From Algorimicrobium algoritergicola (GTDB lineage Bacteria > Bacteroidota > Bacteroidia > Flavobacteriales > Flavobacteriaceae), in the NCBI RefSeq assembly GCF_008086165.1, contig NZ_VSKL01000003.1, positions 62,001 through 126,000 on the forward strand: a stretch of 64,000 bases of DNA, in the 5' to 3' direction. The translations under genes and the position numbers were made by a program. Positions 9,293 to 18,653 of the stretch are shown piece by piece (position 1 is the stretch's first letter; the number at the start of each line of letters is the position of its first letter). The notes beneath the pieces are model-generated. The model had not been told where the DNA came from and searched no databases. It saw only the letters and a list, made by a program, of their open reading frames with translations.

Positions 9293-11047
9293 TTAGAAGT
9301 CAAACTTATAAGTGGCACCAGCTAAAGCCTGAAAGCCTTGAACGGGATAATTTAACCATCGTTGGTAATTCTGACTAGCCATATTATTTGCTTTGGCATA
9401 AACCGATAATCGGTCGTTTATATGGTAACCAACATGTGCATTGGCATCAAAAAAGCCATCTAATGTTACTTGTTGTGTTGGATTTAGGAACGAAGGAAAC
9501 AACGGGTTGTCAATGGTTTGAAAACCTGATAATGCCTCGCGCTCACCTTCATAAAACAAACTGGCGCCTGCAAACCATTTATCGCTAATTTGATAATCCA
9601 CAAATAACGATGCTTTTATGTTCGGTAAATTCCACGCTTCCGCTTCATATTTAGTATCATAAATAAAATAATCGGCAGCCAAACCTAATGTAAAATTACG
9701 ATTCACATCCACATTCAATTCGCCACCAAATGAAAAGGTTGATACATTATCATAAACGACTCCAAACGAATTCCCGTATTGATAGGATTCATTTAAATCG
9801 AAACCAAAAGGAATTAAATTGTTTCGGAATAAGGCTTTATCATTTTCAGCTTTGTAAGCACCTTTTATATTATACCCCATACTATTAGATATTTTCCCTT
9901 TCAACCCAACAAAAGCATGGTATTGTTGATCTGTTGGAATAATGCCTAATGTTGGTGAAACAAATGGGTTATCTTGTGCAAAGCTATAATAGGTATTCTG
10001 AATTAAGCCACCTTTAATACCACCATAAGCAATAACCAACTCATCCACCACACGATAGGAAGCAGAAATATTTGGATACACATAAAATTTGTTCTCTCCA
10101 GCTTCGGTATCATTTAAATACACCAAGGTTACACCTAAATCTAATGTTAAATCATCTTGAATTAATTGATACGTTGGTGATAAACCGACATTGAAATTCC
10201 CATATTTCAGTTCGTCATTCGTTATGTAATTTCTATCGAAACTACCACCAAGATAATCGATGGTTAATTCCGCATTAATTTCGAAATCGCTAATAGCAAT
10301 ATCTGAACTTACCTTCGCATTGAAATGATTTTCTCCTGATCCATTATCGTCTCCAAAATGTCTAAAAAGCACGGTTCCTTTATCAATATAGGCATCTTCA
10401 AAAGCCACATCACCACCAACATGCACACCATAAAACGTATGTCCAGCGTCAATTCCTTGAGCATCTGCTTCGGTAAAACGCGGTTGATCCATACCATACC
10501 AATTATATATTTGGTGTAAACCACCAAGGTTTACATTCCAAGACATATCGCGATTGTTTTGACCATATGTTGCTTGTAATTTGGTATCATAAAAATTATC
10601 ATCCAATAACACATCATTTATTCCACCTTGCGATGAATGATGACTAAAATAACCACCTACATTTTCTGTTCTACTAATAGCATGGTTTAAATAGACTTCA
10701 CCCAAAATACTCGTATAACTCCCAAACCCTAAAGACGCATAATTATCATACAATTTGGGTGCCTTTTGCTTATCTAAAACGGCCGCTTTACCTTTTGCAG
10801 GTGTAAATGTAGAAGCTACTGGAATGGAAAAAATATTGTAGTCTATATCTTTTTTAGTTGCCGTAACATCATCATCCAATGATGGTGTTTCTTTTACCTT
10901 AAACGCATCAGAAATAGAAGGCGTGTATGGTTTTACGACATTAATAACGTTGGTATCCAACGTATCTTTATCGCGTTCTTGTGCCCACGAAAAAACCGAT
11001 GTTACAAGGAATAAACTCGTAGATATTATATGAATGTGCTTGCGCAT
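9293..11047 (-). CDS. TonB-receptor-like outer-membrane beta-barrel protein
   Basis: 584 residues: signal peptide ending SVFSWAQ, a Pro/Lys-rich periplasmic stretch (VKPYTPSISDAFKV), then alternating beta strands to a C-terminal aromatic (YKFDF), the usual BamA recognition end. No plug domain or TonB box is visible, so it is only barrel-like to TonB receptors. ATG 11047 starts at the signal peptide; upstream ATG 11089 would add an 14-residue polar leader. It directly follows the TPR gene and is surely co-transcribed with it; this TPR-barrel pairing recurs in flavobacteria, suggesting a joint envelope function. Confidence 0.78.
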   Translation of the reverse strand: MRKHIHIISTSLFLVTSVFSWAQERDKDTLDTNVINVVKPYTPSISDAFKVKETPSLDDDVTATKKDIDYNIFSIPVASTFTPAKGKAAVLDKQKAPKLYDNYASLGFGSYTSILGEVYLNHAISRTENVGGYFSHHSSQGGINDVLLDDNFYDTKLQATYGQNNRDMSWNVNLGGLHQIYNWYGMDQPRFTEADAQGIDAGHTFYGVHVGGDVAFEDAYIDKGTVLFRHFGDDNGSGENHFNAKVSSDIAISDFEINAELTIDYLGGSFDRNYITNDELKYGNFNVGLSPTYQLIQDDLTLDLGVTLVYLNDTEAGENKFYVYPNISASYRVVDELVIAYGGIKGGLIQNTYYSFAQDNPFVSPTLGIIPTDQQYHAFVGLKGKISNSMGYNIKGAYKAENDKALFRNNLIPFGFDLNESYQYGNSFGVVYDNVSTFSFGGELNVDVNRNFTLGLAADYFIYDTKYEAEAWNLPNIKASLFVDYQISDKWFAGASLFYEGEREALSGFQTIDNPLFPSFLNPTQQVTLDGFFDANAHVGYHINDRLSVYAKANNMASQNYQRWLNYPVQGFQALAGATYKFDF

Positions 11048-11104
11048 AGATTTATTTTTTGATTGCTGAAATTGCTGCTGTTTTGTCATAATAATTATAT
11101 CCAA

Positions 11105-14100
11105 TTAGTTTCCTGCTGGATCTCGTTCTTGTACGGATGCGTTTGTTTTTGCTTGCTCTGATTTAATTTTGGTAAGTTCATTTTGAGCTTCTGTGACCAC
11201 ATCATCATAATCCTTGAAATTTTCAATAACGCTTTCTAAAATATAGGTAGCTTGAAAGGCATCATTTAAGGCATAATAATTTTTAGCCATAAGCACCAAA
11301 CCTTTGGCACTATACTTTTTATAACCTGAAAAATCCTTGGCTAATTTTTGAACTGTAACATTAGACGCTTCATGATTTCCTGCTTTATTTTCAAAATAAG
11401 CTTTGAAATAAAATGCTTCAGCTGCTGTTTCTCCCGATGCCGTTTTTTCAACTTCGGCATAAGCAGTTTTAGCACGTGTTTCATCGTTCGTTTTCATAGC
11501 GGAACGTGCAATAATAACATAAGCATCACTGGTAATTCTATTATCAATTTTTGATTGCTGCAATACCTTTTCAGCATAAGCAACAGCTTCATTATATTTA
11601 TTTAACTGATAATTAGCTTTCATTAAATTGGATTGCGCATACACGACATTCTGTGGAAAACGCGCTTCGGTTTCCAAACGTTTTAGCACGGGAATGGCAG
11701 CTGACCAATCTTTAGAGTCTAAATGAATTTGTGATATCCGCGATAAAGCTTCCTCTGTAAACTCACTTGGTGTTGCACTAATAACCGCTTGGTAATGTGG
11801 CGCCGCATTTTCTTTTAAATCGGTTTTAAAGTATAACTGTGCAACATAAAAATGCGCTTTCAAATTATGAAGTCCCTTTGGAAACTGATTTAAATACCCA
11901 TTAAATTGCTTAATGGCATCGTCCGTTTTGTTATCTAAATATTTCTTTTCGGCAGACTCGTACGTGGCATTATCTAAATCGGCATCAGAAACAGATACAT
12001 AATCTAACGTTTGTACCCAAGCTGCATATTCATTTACACGACCTAAATCAATATAAATTAATCGAACTGTTGAAACCGCTTGATTGGCTTCAGCTGTATT
12101 CGGATAATTGGTAGCTACAGTTTTAAATTTATCGAGTGCTTCGTTATTTCTACTGGCATTATAATGCACCAAACCTTGACGTAATAAGGCTTTAGGCACG
12201 AAGGTGCTTCTCGGGTTTTCACGTGCCAAACGATCATACATTTTCATGGCTTCCACCGTTTGGTTGGCTTTGATGTAGGAATTACCAAGCTCGTACATGG
12301 CATCATCCCGAAGCGTAGAGTTTGGATATTTCTGAATAAATTCTTCTAAACCACCTATTTTCTGAGAAGATTTACCTTCATAACCTTCACTTAATGTTTT
12401 TTGGAAAAAGGCATAATCGGCATCCACCTTATTCATTTTTACAGCTTTATCATAGGCTACAATAGCAGCACTGTAATTACTAGACACAAAATGCGCATCA
12501 CCCAAACGTAAATACGTATCGTTTAAACGCACGGGATCTAAATCAGTGCCTTGAAGAAACTTATTGAAAAACTCGCTGGATTTCGTGTAGTTCTTTTGCT
12601 TGAAATACGTATAAGCTATGTTATAATCACTGTTTTTATATTCTGGAGTTGTCGTTGCCGTATTGGATTGTTGAAATTGTTTGAATCCAATTAAAGCATC
12701 ATCATAATTTGTTAAATTATAGTCGGTTTCTGCTTTCCAAAAGGTAGCACGAGTTGTGTATGTTTCGTTGATAGCTTCTTTAATGGATTTATTAAAAAGT
12801 GCTTTTGCTTCTTGATAATTTCCTTCATTGTACAATTCCAATCCACGATAAAAAGTCACTTTCTGATAGGCTTCCTTACTGGCAAAACTGCGTTTCCCTT
12901 CTAATAACTTTAAAGCTTCTTGATAATTTTTAGAGGTGATATAAGAATCAATTAATAGCATTTCAATTTCCTCTTTATAGGTTGAATTTGGATAGGTTTC
13001 CAAATAGGTTGTTAACACCTGCGGAACGGATTGATACGGATTACCAATTTCGTAACTAATTTTGGCATAGTTTAACCAAGCATCTTCTTGAATCTTTAAA
13101 TCGAAATCCATTTGTGATGCATTTCGAAACGCATTTAAAGCCTCCTGCTTTTTATTCAACTTAATATAGCTTTCACCTAAATGGTAATAGGCATTTTGTG
13201 CCACACTATTATTACCATCAATAATTTTATTGAATTCTGAAATGGCTTTTTCAAAATCGCCTTGTTTGTAATGCGCATAACCCAATTGGTAATAATCGGT
13301 ATTATTCCATTTACCATTTTTACCTTGATATTCGGTTAAATACGGAATAGCTTCCGCATATTTTTGTTGGTTGAAATAACTTTCGCCTATAATTTTGTTT
13401 AGCTCCGAAATTTCAACCCGATTACTTTTTGGCAATTGTGCTTTGGCGAGTTTAATAGCTTCGTCAAAATTCCCTAATTTAAAGTTTAAATCAGCTTGAT
13501 AATAAGACAGCTTTTCTTTGTATTTTTCTTGATCGCTTACTTGATCAAAATAGGTGTTAGCTTCTTGATAATCATCGCTTTCATAAGCCATAAAACCAAT
13601 GTAATATTTAGCTTGAGAGCCATATTCGGTAGAATTCTCAATACGCGATAAGTAGTTTCTAGCTGTTTTATAGTCTTTGGTTGCAAACGCAACATAGCCA
13701 TTATTGAAACTAAATTTATCTCGCTCATTTCGGGATAAACTATTTTCGTCCACACGATCATACCATTTTTTAGCATGTGCATATTTTCCGTTCGTAAAAT
13801 AATAGTCGGCCACATCTAAAAAAGCCGAATTTCGTTTGGTACTTGTTGGATGATTTTCAACAAAATCCTCAATAAGTTTGTCAGCATTTTGTTGGTTTAA
13901 ACGAACAGCACAATTAGCCACGTAATAATCGCAATCAGCTATAATTTCATCGTTATCTGCCGTTTTTTTCAACTCCTTAAAAAGTGATTGTGCGGCTTGA
14001 TATTGACTATTATTATATAAAGTCAGTGCTTTTTGATAATCAACCAAATGATTGGTGTACGCTTCTGATTGCTGTGCGTGACTGCTTAATAAAATTCCCA

Positions 14101-14137
14101 GTAAAAATATAAGCGAAAGAACCGTTTTTCTCAACAT
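11105..14137 (-). CDS. Large secreted tetratricopeptide-repeat protein
   Basis: 1010 residues. Signal peptide (FLLGILLSSHAQQ) followed by about 24 helical TPR-type repeats over nearly the full length, recognisable by repeated A-x-x-x-Y/F-x-x-G/L and P-N-S patterns. Such proteins are periplasmic or outer-membrane scaffolds, like YbgF/CpoB or BamD modules. ATG 14137 is chosen over TTG 14164. First gene of a two-gene unit with the barrel protein; ftsE is divergent upstream, so the 248-base gap holds both promoters. Confidence 0.85.
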   Translation of the reverse strand: MLRKTVLSLIFLLGILLSSHAQQSEAYTNHLVDYQKALTLYNNSQYQAAQSLFKELKKTADNDEIIADCDYYVANCAVRLNQQNADKLIEDFVENHPTSTKRNSAFLDVADYYFTNGKYAHAKKWYDRVDENSLSRNERDKFSFNNGYVAFATKDYKTARNYLSRIENSTEYGSQAKYYIGFMAYESDDYQEANTYFDQVSDQEKYKEKLSYYQADLNFKLGNFDEAIKLAKAQLPKSNRVEISELNKIIGESYFNQQKYAEAIPYLTEYQGKNGKWNNTDYYQLGYAHYKQGDFEKAISEFNKIIDGNNSVAQNAYYHLGESYIKLNKKQEALNAFRNASQMDFDLKIQEDAWLNYAKISYEIGNPYQSVPQVLTTYLETYPNSTYKEEIEMLLIDSYITSKNYQEALKLLEGKRSFASKEAYQKVTFYRGLELYNEGNYQEAKALFNKSIKEAINETYTTRATFWKAETDYNLTNYDDALIGFKQFQQSNTATTTPEYKNSDYNIAYTYFKQKNYTKSSEFFNKFLQGTDLDPVRLNDTYLRLGDAHFVSSNYSAAIVAYDKAVKMNKVDADYAFFQKTLSEGYEGKSSQKIGGLEEFIQKYPNSTLRDDAMYELGNSYIKANQTVEAMKMYDRLARENPRSTFVPKALLRQGLVHYNASRNNEALDKFKTVATNYPNTAEANQAVSTVRLIYIDLGRVNEYAAWVQTLDYVSVSDADLDNATYESAEKKYLDNKTDDAIKQFNGYLNQFPKGLHNLKAHFYVAQLYFKTDLKENAAPHYQAVISATPSEFTEEALSRISQIHLDSKDWSAAIPVLKRLETEARFPQNVVYAQSNLMKANYQLNKYNEAVAYAEKVLQQSKIDNRITSDAYVIIARSAMKTNDETRAKTAYAEVEKTASGETAAEAFYFKAYFENKAGNHEASNVTVQKLAKDFSGYKKYSAKGLVLMAKNYYALNDAFQATYILESVIENFKDYDDVVTEAQNELTKIKSEQAKTNASVQERDPAGN

Positions 14138-14385
14138 GAAACCATTTTTAAATTTAAAGATCAAAGATAATTTAATCTATATTTTATAACGTTAGAATTA
14201 TGTTATAATTATAAACAGACTTATAAAAATGATAATTGTTACATACAATACATGTTTAATTAATTTCTGATGGATAAAACAAAAAAACTTGTGAAACAAT
14301 TTATGATTTCTGCTTTCCCTTTTTGCCATTAATTGCTTACTTTGTCAAGCGTTATAAAACGCAATAATAATTATTTTAAAAATTC

Positions 14386-15066
14386 ATGCAGCACGTACTT
14401 TATCTTAAGGATGCCTCTATATTTCAAGGCGACAGTTTGGTTTTATCTGATGTTAATGTTGAAATTAACAAAGGTGATTTTGTCTATTTAATTGGAAAAA
14501 CGGGATCTGGAAAAAGTAGTTTTATGAAAACGCTTTATGGCGATTTAGAACTAACAAAAGGTGAAGGCAGCATTGTAGATTTTGATTTACGCAATTTAAA
14601 AGAGAAAGACATTCCGTTTTTACGCCGAAAATTAGGTGTCGTATTTCAAGATTTTAAATTATTAACGGATAGAACCATTAATGAAAACTTATTATTTGTT
14701 TTAAAAGCAACTGGCTGGAAAGACAAAAAAGACATGAATACACGTGTGGAAGAAGTCTTAGATAAGGTTGATATGAAAACCAAAGGCTTCAAATTCCCTC
14801 ATGAATTATCGGGAGGTGAACAGCAACGTGTAGCTATAGCACGCGCTTTATTAAATAATCCAGAACTTATTTTAGCCGATGAGCCTACGGGAAATTTAGA
14901 TCCACAAACTAGTGTGGAAGTTATGGAAGTACTACGCGATATTAATAAAAACGGCAACACCATTTTAATGGCAACACATGATTATGCGCTGCTACTAAAA
15001 TACCCAAGTAAAACTTTAAAATGTGATGATAATCAGGTTTATGAAGTGGTACAACGTAAGGCTTAA
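14386..15066 (+). CDS. ftsE: Cell-division ABC ATPase FtsE
   Basis: 226 residues. Walker A GKTGSGKS (37-44), Q-loop VFQDFKL, signature LSGGEQQRVAIARA, Walker B LILADEP and switch histidine in ATHD. Length and sequence fit FtsE, which with FtsX controls septal peptidoglycan hydrolases. ftsX is not next to it here, as is usual in Bacteroidota. A near-consensus -7 box (TTACTTTG) lies at 14337-14344. The following gene is a glycosyltransferase with its own promoter. Confidence 0.9.
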   Translation: MQHVLYLKDASIFQGDSLVLSDVNVEINKGDFVYLIGKTGSGKSSFMKTLYGDLELTKGEGSIVDFDLRNLKEKDIPFLRRKLGVVFQDFKLLTDRTINENLLFVLKATGWKDKKDMNTRVEEVLDKVDMKTKGFKFPHELSGGEQQRVAIARALLNNPELILADEPTGNLDPQTSVEVMEVLRDINKNGNTILMATHDYALLLKYPSKTLKCDDNQVYEVVQRKA

Positions 15067-15111
15067 TTGACCTTCAAAATTCAAAAATTTTAGTAGTTAC
15101 CAGTAAATTAT

Positions 15112-15126
15112 AGATGGTCTCCATCT
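15112..15126 (+). terminator. Weak hairpin after ftsE
   Basis: AGATGG and CCATCT form a 6-bp stem with a 3-base loop, followed by a T-rich run. It could end the ftsE transcript, but the stem is short. Confidence 0.35.
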
Positions 15127-15180
15127 TTATATCATGTTATATAAAAAAAATAAAGTCATATTTACACTTATTGCAAATCA

Positions 15181-15209
15181 TTGTAACCGCAATTAATTAT
15201 GTAGATTTG
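15181..15209 (+). promoter_or_regulatory. Promoter of the first glycosyltransferase gene
   Basis: TTG at 15181 and TAGATTTG at 15202-15209 match both elements of the Bacteroidota promoter (TTG, 18-base spacer, TAnnTTTG). It lies 22 bases upstream of the ATG at 15232. Confidence 0.6.
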
Positions 15210-15231
15210 ACGCTTTGACTAAAATGCCCAA

Positions 15232-16116
15232 ATGCTTTCTATTTTAATTCCAACATACAATTATAATGTATATCCACTAGCTAGTAAACTATTGGAAGAC
15301 GCCCGTCGTTTAGGCATTCCATGTGAATTAATTTGTATGGATGATGGTTCTGATTCAGTTTTAAATACAGCCAATGAACAGATTAACACCTTACCCAATG
15401 GTACTTTTATCATTAGTAAAAAAAACAACGGTAGAACCCTTACGCGACAACTTCTAGCAAAACAAGCCAATAACGATTGGCTTTTATTTTTAGATGCTGA
15501 TGTTATGCCGAAGAATGATACTTTTTTAAAAAAATATATGGATTTGATTAGTGACTCAAATCCCATTATTTTTGGAGGTATTGCGTATAATGAAAAAGAT
15601 TACCAACTAGAAAACTCACTCCGCTTTAAATTTGGTAGTAAACGTGAAGTGGTAAGTGCTCAAAATCGAAATAAATTACCATATCGCGTGGTGTGTTCTG
15701 CAAACTTCCTAACCAAAAAAGCGATGTTTCTAGATATTAATGCGTTAAATTTAAATCATGCGTATGGTATGGATTACATATTTGGAATGACTTTGAAAAC
15801 ACAGTTAATTCCTGTAAAACATATTGACAATGAGGTTTATCATTTAGGTATTGACGAAAATCATAGCTTTATAGCTAAAACGAAACGAGGGCTTCAAACG
15901 TTACATTCTAGAAACAACGATATGATTATTTTGAACAATCAAATTAATCTTTTAAAATATTATAGATTATTAAAAAAGTTAAGACTTCATAATTGTTTTG
16001 GTCAATTTATGTTATATTTAGATAAACCTGTCATGTCAAATTTGGTCAACAGTAAAAACCCAAGTTTGTTTTTATTTGACTTATATAGGTTGGGGTATTT
16101 TTGTCGCCTTAAATAA
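15232..16116 (+). CDS. Glycosyltransferase family 2 protein
   Basis: 294 residues with a GT-A fold beginning at residue 3: SILIPTYNYN, then ICMDDGSD (nucleotide-sugar binding) and FLDADVMP, the DxD metal site. It acts at the cytoplasmic side on a sugar nucleotide; donor and acceptor cannot be told. No membrane segments. It opens the polysaccharide locus and is followed after 46 bases by a second GT2 on the same strand. Confidence 0.85.
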   Translation: MLSILIPTYNYNVYPLASKLLEDARRLGIPCELICMDDGSDSVLNTANEQINTLPNGTFIISKKNNGRTLTRQLLAKQANNDWLLFLDADVMPKNDTFLKKYMDLISDSNPIIFGGIAYNEKDYQLENSLRFKFGSKREVVSAQNRNKLPYRVVCSANFLTKKAMFLDINALNLNHAYGMDYIFGMTLKTQLIPVKHIDNEVYHLGIDENHSFIAKTKRGLQTLHSRNNDMIILNNQINLLKYYRLLKKLRLHNCFGQFMLYLDKPVMSNLVNSKNPSLFLFDLYRLGYFCRLK

Positions 16117-16162
16117 GCATAAAATCACCTTGAGCCATTAATCTTTCAATTCTAAAATCAAA

Positions 16163-17131
16163 TTGAATAATTTAACAACTTCTTCAAACCCACTTTTTTC
16201 AATTATAATTCCGCTTTATAATAAGGCGAATTTTGTAAAAAGCACCATTGATCAGGTTTTAAATCAGCATTTTCAAAATTTTGAAATAATTGTGATTAAT
16301 GACGGTTCAACAGATGCCAGTTTAGAAGTTGTTCAAAATATTAAAAACGACAAAATTTCTATTTTCACAACTAAAAACCAAGGTGTATCAGCTGCCCGGA
16401 ATTTTGGTGTTTCTAAAGCAAGAACCGATTATATGGTGTTTTTAGATGCCGATGATTCCTGGCTCCCAAATCATTTAGAAAACTTAAAAAACTTATTAGA
16501 TGGGTTTCCAGACTGTGGGTTATACTGTACTGGTTATGCTAAAAAAATAAAATCGCATGTGTACCCAGCGTCTTTTAATAAGGTTCCAGATGACGTAAAT
16601 TGGCGTGGAATTATACCCGATTATTTTGAGTCTAGCATAACGAATGCCATAGCATGGACTTCTGCCAGCATGGTTCCTAAAAGTGTGTTGCTAGAATTAA
16701 ATGGTTTTGATGAACGCATTACGTTTGGAGCTGGTGAAGACACAGATTTATGGATCCGCATTGCATTAAGGTATCCCGTAGCTTTTAATAATGACGTTAC
16801 AGCCATACATAATCTTCATGCAGAAAATAGAATTTCTAATACAAAAACAGATTTACGAAACTTTATAGATTTAGATAAGTATGACAGTTTCACCAAAAAC
16901 CAACCTACTTTAAAAACGTATTTAGATATAAATAGATTTTCAATTGGAATTAAATACCGATTAAATGGACAGCATGTTTTGGCAGAATCCTACTTCCAAA
17001 AGATTGATCCTTATAGCTTGAATAGCAAACAGCGTATGTTAATAAAGAAGAATCAACAAACCTTGATTGTTTTAAAATACCTTCAAAAAAATTTAAGAAA
17101 ATGGCGTATTAACCTATCGCCTTTTAAATAG
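16163..17131 (+). CDS. Glycosyltransferase family 2 protein
   Basis: 322 residues. SIIIPLYNKANFV, VINDGSTDAS and FLDADDSW are the GT2 landmarks; GAGEDTDLWIR downstream is the usual acceptor-side acidic motif. The start is TTG 16163; no ATG precedes the first strand. It is followed by a convergent gene whose 3' end overlaps it by 18 bases. Likely builds an O-antigen or capsule side sugar. Confidence 0.85.
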   Translation: MNNLTTSSNPLFSIIIPLYNKANFVKSTIDQVLNQHFQNFEIIVINDGSTDASLEVVQNIKNDKISIFTTKNQGVSAARNFGVSKARTDYMVFLDADDSWLPNHLENLKNLLDGFPDCGLYCTGYAKKIKSHVYPASFNKVPDDVNWRGIIPDYFESSITNAIAWTSASMVPKSVLLELNGFDERITFGAGEDTDLWIRIALRYPVAFNNDVTAIHNLHAENRISNTKTDLRNFIDLDKYDSFTKNQPTLKTYLDINRFSIGIKYRLNGQHVLAESYFQKIDPYSLNSKQRMLIKKNQQTLIVLKYLQKNLRKWRINLSPFK

Positions 17132-17524
17132 TTCAAACGCTTCATAATCGCGAATATAATCGCTTTCATCATAATCTTCTGAAGCTAAAACCAAACAGAC
17201 AGATCCTGAAGAAAAATTATCTATTTCACGCCAAATTCCCGGAACAATTAGCAAGCCTTTATCCGGTTTATTTAGGGTAATTTTTCGTTCATTTTCACCA
17301 TCTTTTAGGTGTACTTCAAAACTACCACTTAACGCAACAAGCATTTGATATAGTTTTTTATGAGCATGACCACCACGATACGAATCGCTTGGCACATCAT
17401 ATAAATAATAGACTCTTTTTATATTGAATGGAATACAGTCTTTTTCAATTACGGCAAGTTTTCCACGTGTATCACTAACCGTTGGAACTTCAACAATTGA
17501 AACGTTATTTATGGTTGTTTTCAT
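17114..17524 (-). CDS. fdtA: dTDP-4-oxo-6-deoxyhexose 3,4-ketoisomerase, FdtA/QdtA-type cupin
   Basis: 136 residues, the length of single-domain FdtA/QdtA. The cupin metal/active-site segment RGGHAHKK (His53, His55) and the N-terminal DTRGKLAVIE match the family, which converts dTDP-4-keto-6-deoxyglucose to the 3-keto sugar. The matching aminotransferase (21941-23041) is in the same locus, supporting dTDP-Fuc3N or Qui3N synthesis. RmlA and RmlB, which make the precursor, are not in the window. Overlaps the upstream glycosyltransferase gene by 20 bases, so the two are translated as a pair. FdtA (galacto) and QdtA (gluco) cannot be told apart by eye. Confidence 0.82.
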   Translation of the reverse strand: MKTTINNVSIVEVPTVSDTRGKLAVIEKDCIPFNIKRVYYLYDVPSDSYRGGHAHKKLYQMLVALSGSFEVHLKDGENERKITLNKPDKGLLIVPGIWREIDNFSSGSVCLVLASEDYDESDYIRDYEAFELFKRR

Positions 17525-18623
17525 CTAAATTTTCAATTAATTTTTTCCAATCTTCACTAATATTTTCTAAAGATAACTTTTCGACACTCAATTTAGCATT
17601 TGATTTGCATTGCTGGTAGAGTGCCTCATCAAATATAAAACTATTCATGGCTTCTGCCAGAGCATTCGCATTATAATTTTCGACTAGCAAGCCATTGTGT
17701 TTGTTCTGAATAATTTCATCAGGACCTGATTGGCAATCTACAGAAATAACTGGTGTTTCTAAAGATAAGGATTCCGGTAATACCAACGGAAACCCTTCAT
17801 AACGACTGCTTAGAACCGTAAACTTTGCATGTTTAGCATATACATAAGGATTATCGGTTTGCGGTTTAAACACGACATCTTTCTCTACTTTAAGCGTTTT
17901 TACAAAATCAGTTAACATGGTTTTATCTGAACCGCTTCCTAAAATTAAAAGTTTATAATTATGCTGTACTAATGCCGATTTCTTATAGGCTTCAATAAGC
18001 AACTTCAGATTTTTAGAATCATCATCTAATCGGCCATAAAATAAAATATAATCGGTTTCTAAAAGCGGATCATTATTTGGTTCTGACGCTCGTTTCTCAA
18101 TGTTCTGAAAGTCAAATGCATTATGAATAAATTCAATAAATTTTAAGTTATATTTCTTTTTAAAATGAGTTGCAATGGCTTCAGAAACACCAATCATAAC
18201 TTCATTTTTATACAAATAGTTACTTAACCAATCCTGTTTTGGAAACATGATATTCTTTTCAAACGAATGAATAACATAAACCGTTGGTGCTTTATAAATG
18301 AATTTGGAAATAATAAATTCCCGATACGATTGTACACGCGAACGATGATCTATAATAACATCAAAATTCTGTGTTTTTAAATACCTTTTAAACTTAAAAA
18401 GTCTTGAAATCCGGTTAAATGATGATTGCTTATCAGATTTGTAAAGCCCTAAATTAAATAAGGTTCCTGAATACGTATAAAACACGTCCGGAAAAATGGT
18501 AACAATATGCACATCATAACCTAGCCTATATAGCAAGTGAGACTGCAAAGCTGCCGCATGTTCCGCTCCACCTTTTCCAAGGGATGATACTACCAAACAA
18601 ATCTTTTTATTGTTACTTTGCAA
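17505..18623 (-). CDS. Glycosyltransferase family 4 protein
   Basis: 372 residues, GT-B fold. N-terminal SSLGKGGAEHAA is the glycine-rich acceptor-domain loop; the C-terminal half has FYGRLDDDSKNL, and SSRYEGFPLVLPESL with the E-x7-E donor-binding motif. TTG 18623 is the only start before the loop. It is divergent from the glycosyltransferase at 18654 with 30 bases between start codons, so promoters overlap. Confidence 0.87.
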   Translation of the reverse strand: MQSNNKKICLVVSSLGKGGAEHAAALQSHLLYRLGYDVHIVTIFPDVFYTYSGTLFNLGLYKSDKQSSFNRISRLFKFKRYLKTQNFDVIIDHRSRVQSYREFIISKFIYKAPTVYVIHSFEKNIMFPKQDWLSNYLYKNEVMIGVSEAIATHFKKKYNLKFIEFIHNAFDFQNIEKRASEPNNDPLLETDYILFYGRLDDDSKNLKLLIEAYKKSALVQHNYKLLILGSGSDKTMLTDFVKTLKVEKDVVFKPQTDNPYVYAKHAKFTVLSSRYEGFPLVLPESLSLETPVISVDCQSGPDEIIQNKHNGLLVENYNANALAEAMNSFIFDEALYQQCKSNAKLSVEKLSLENISEDWKKLIENLDENNHK

Positions 18624-18653
18624 GAATTAGTTTTTAGAAATCAAATATAGTAA

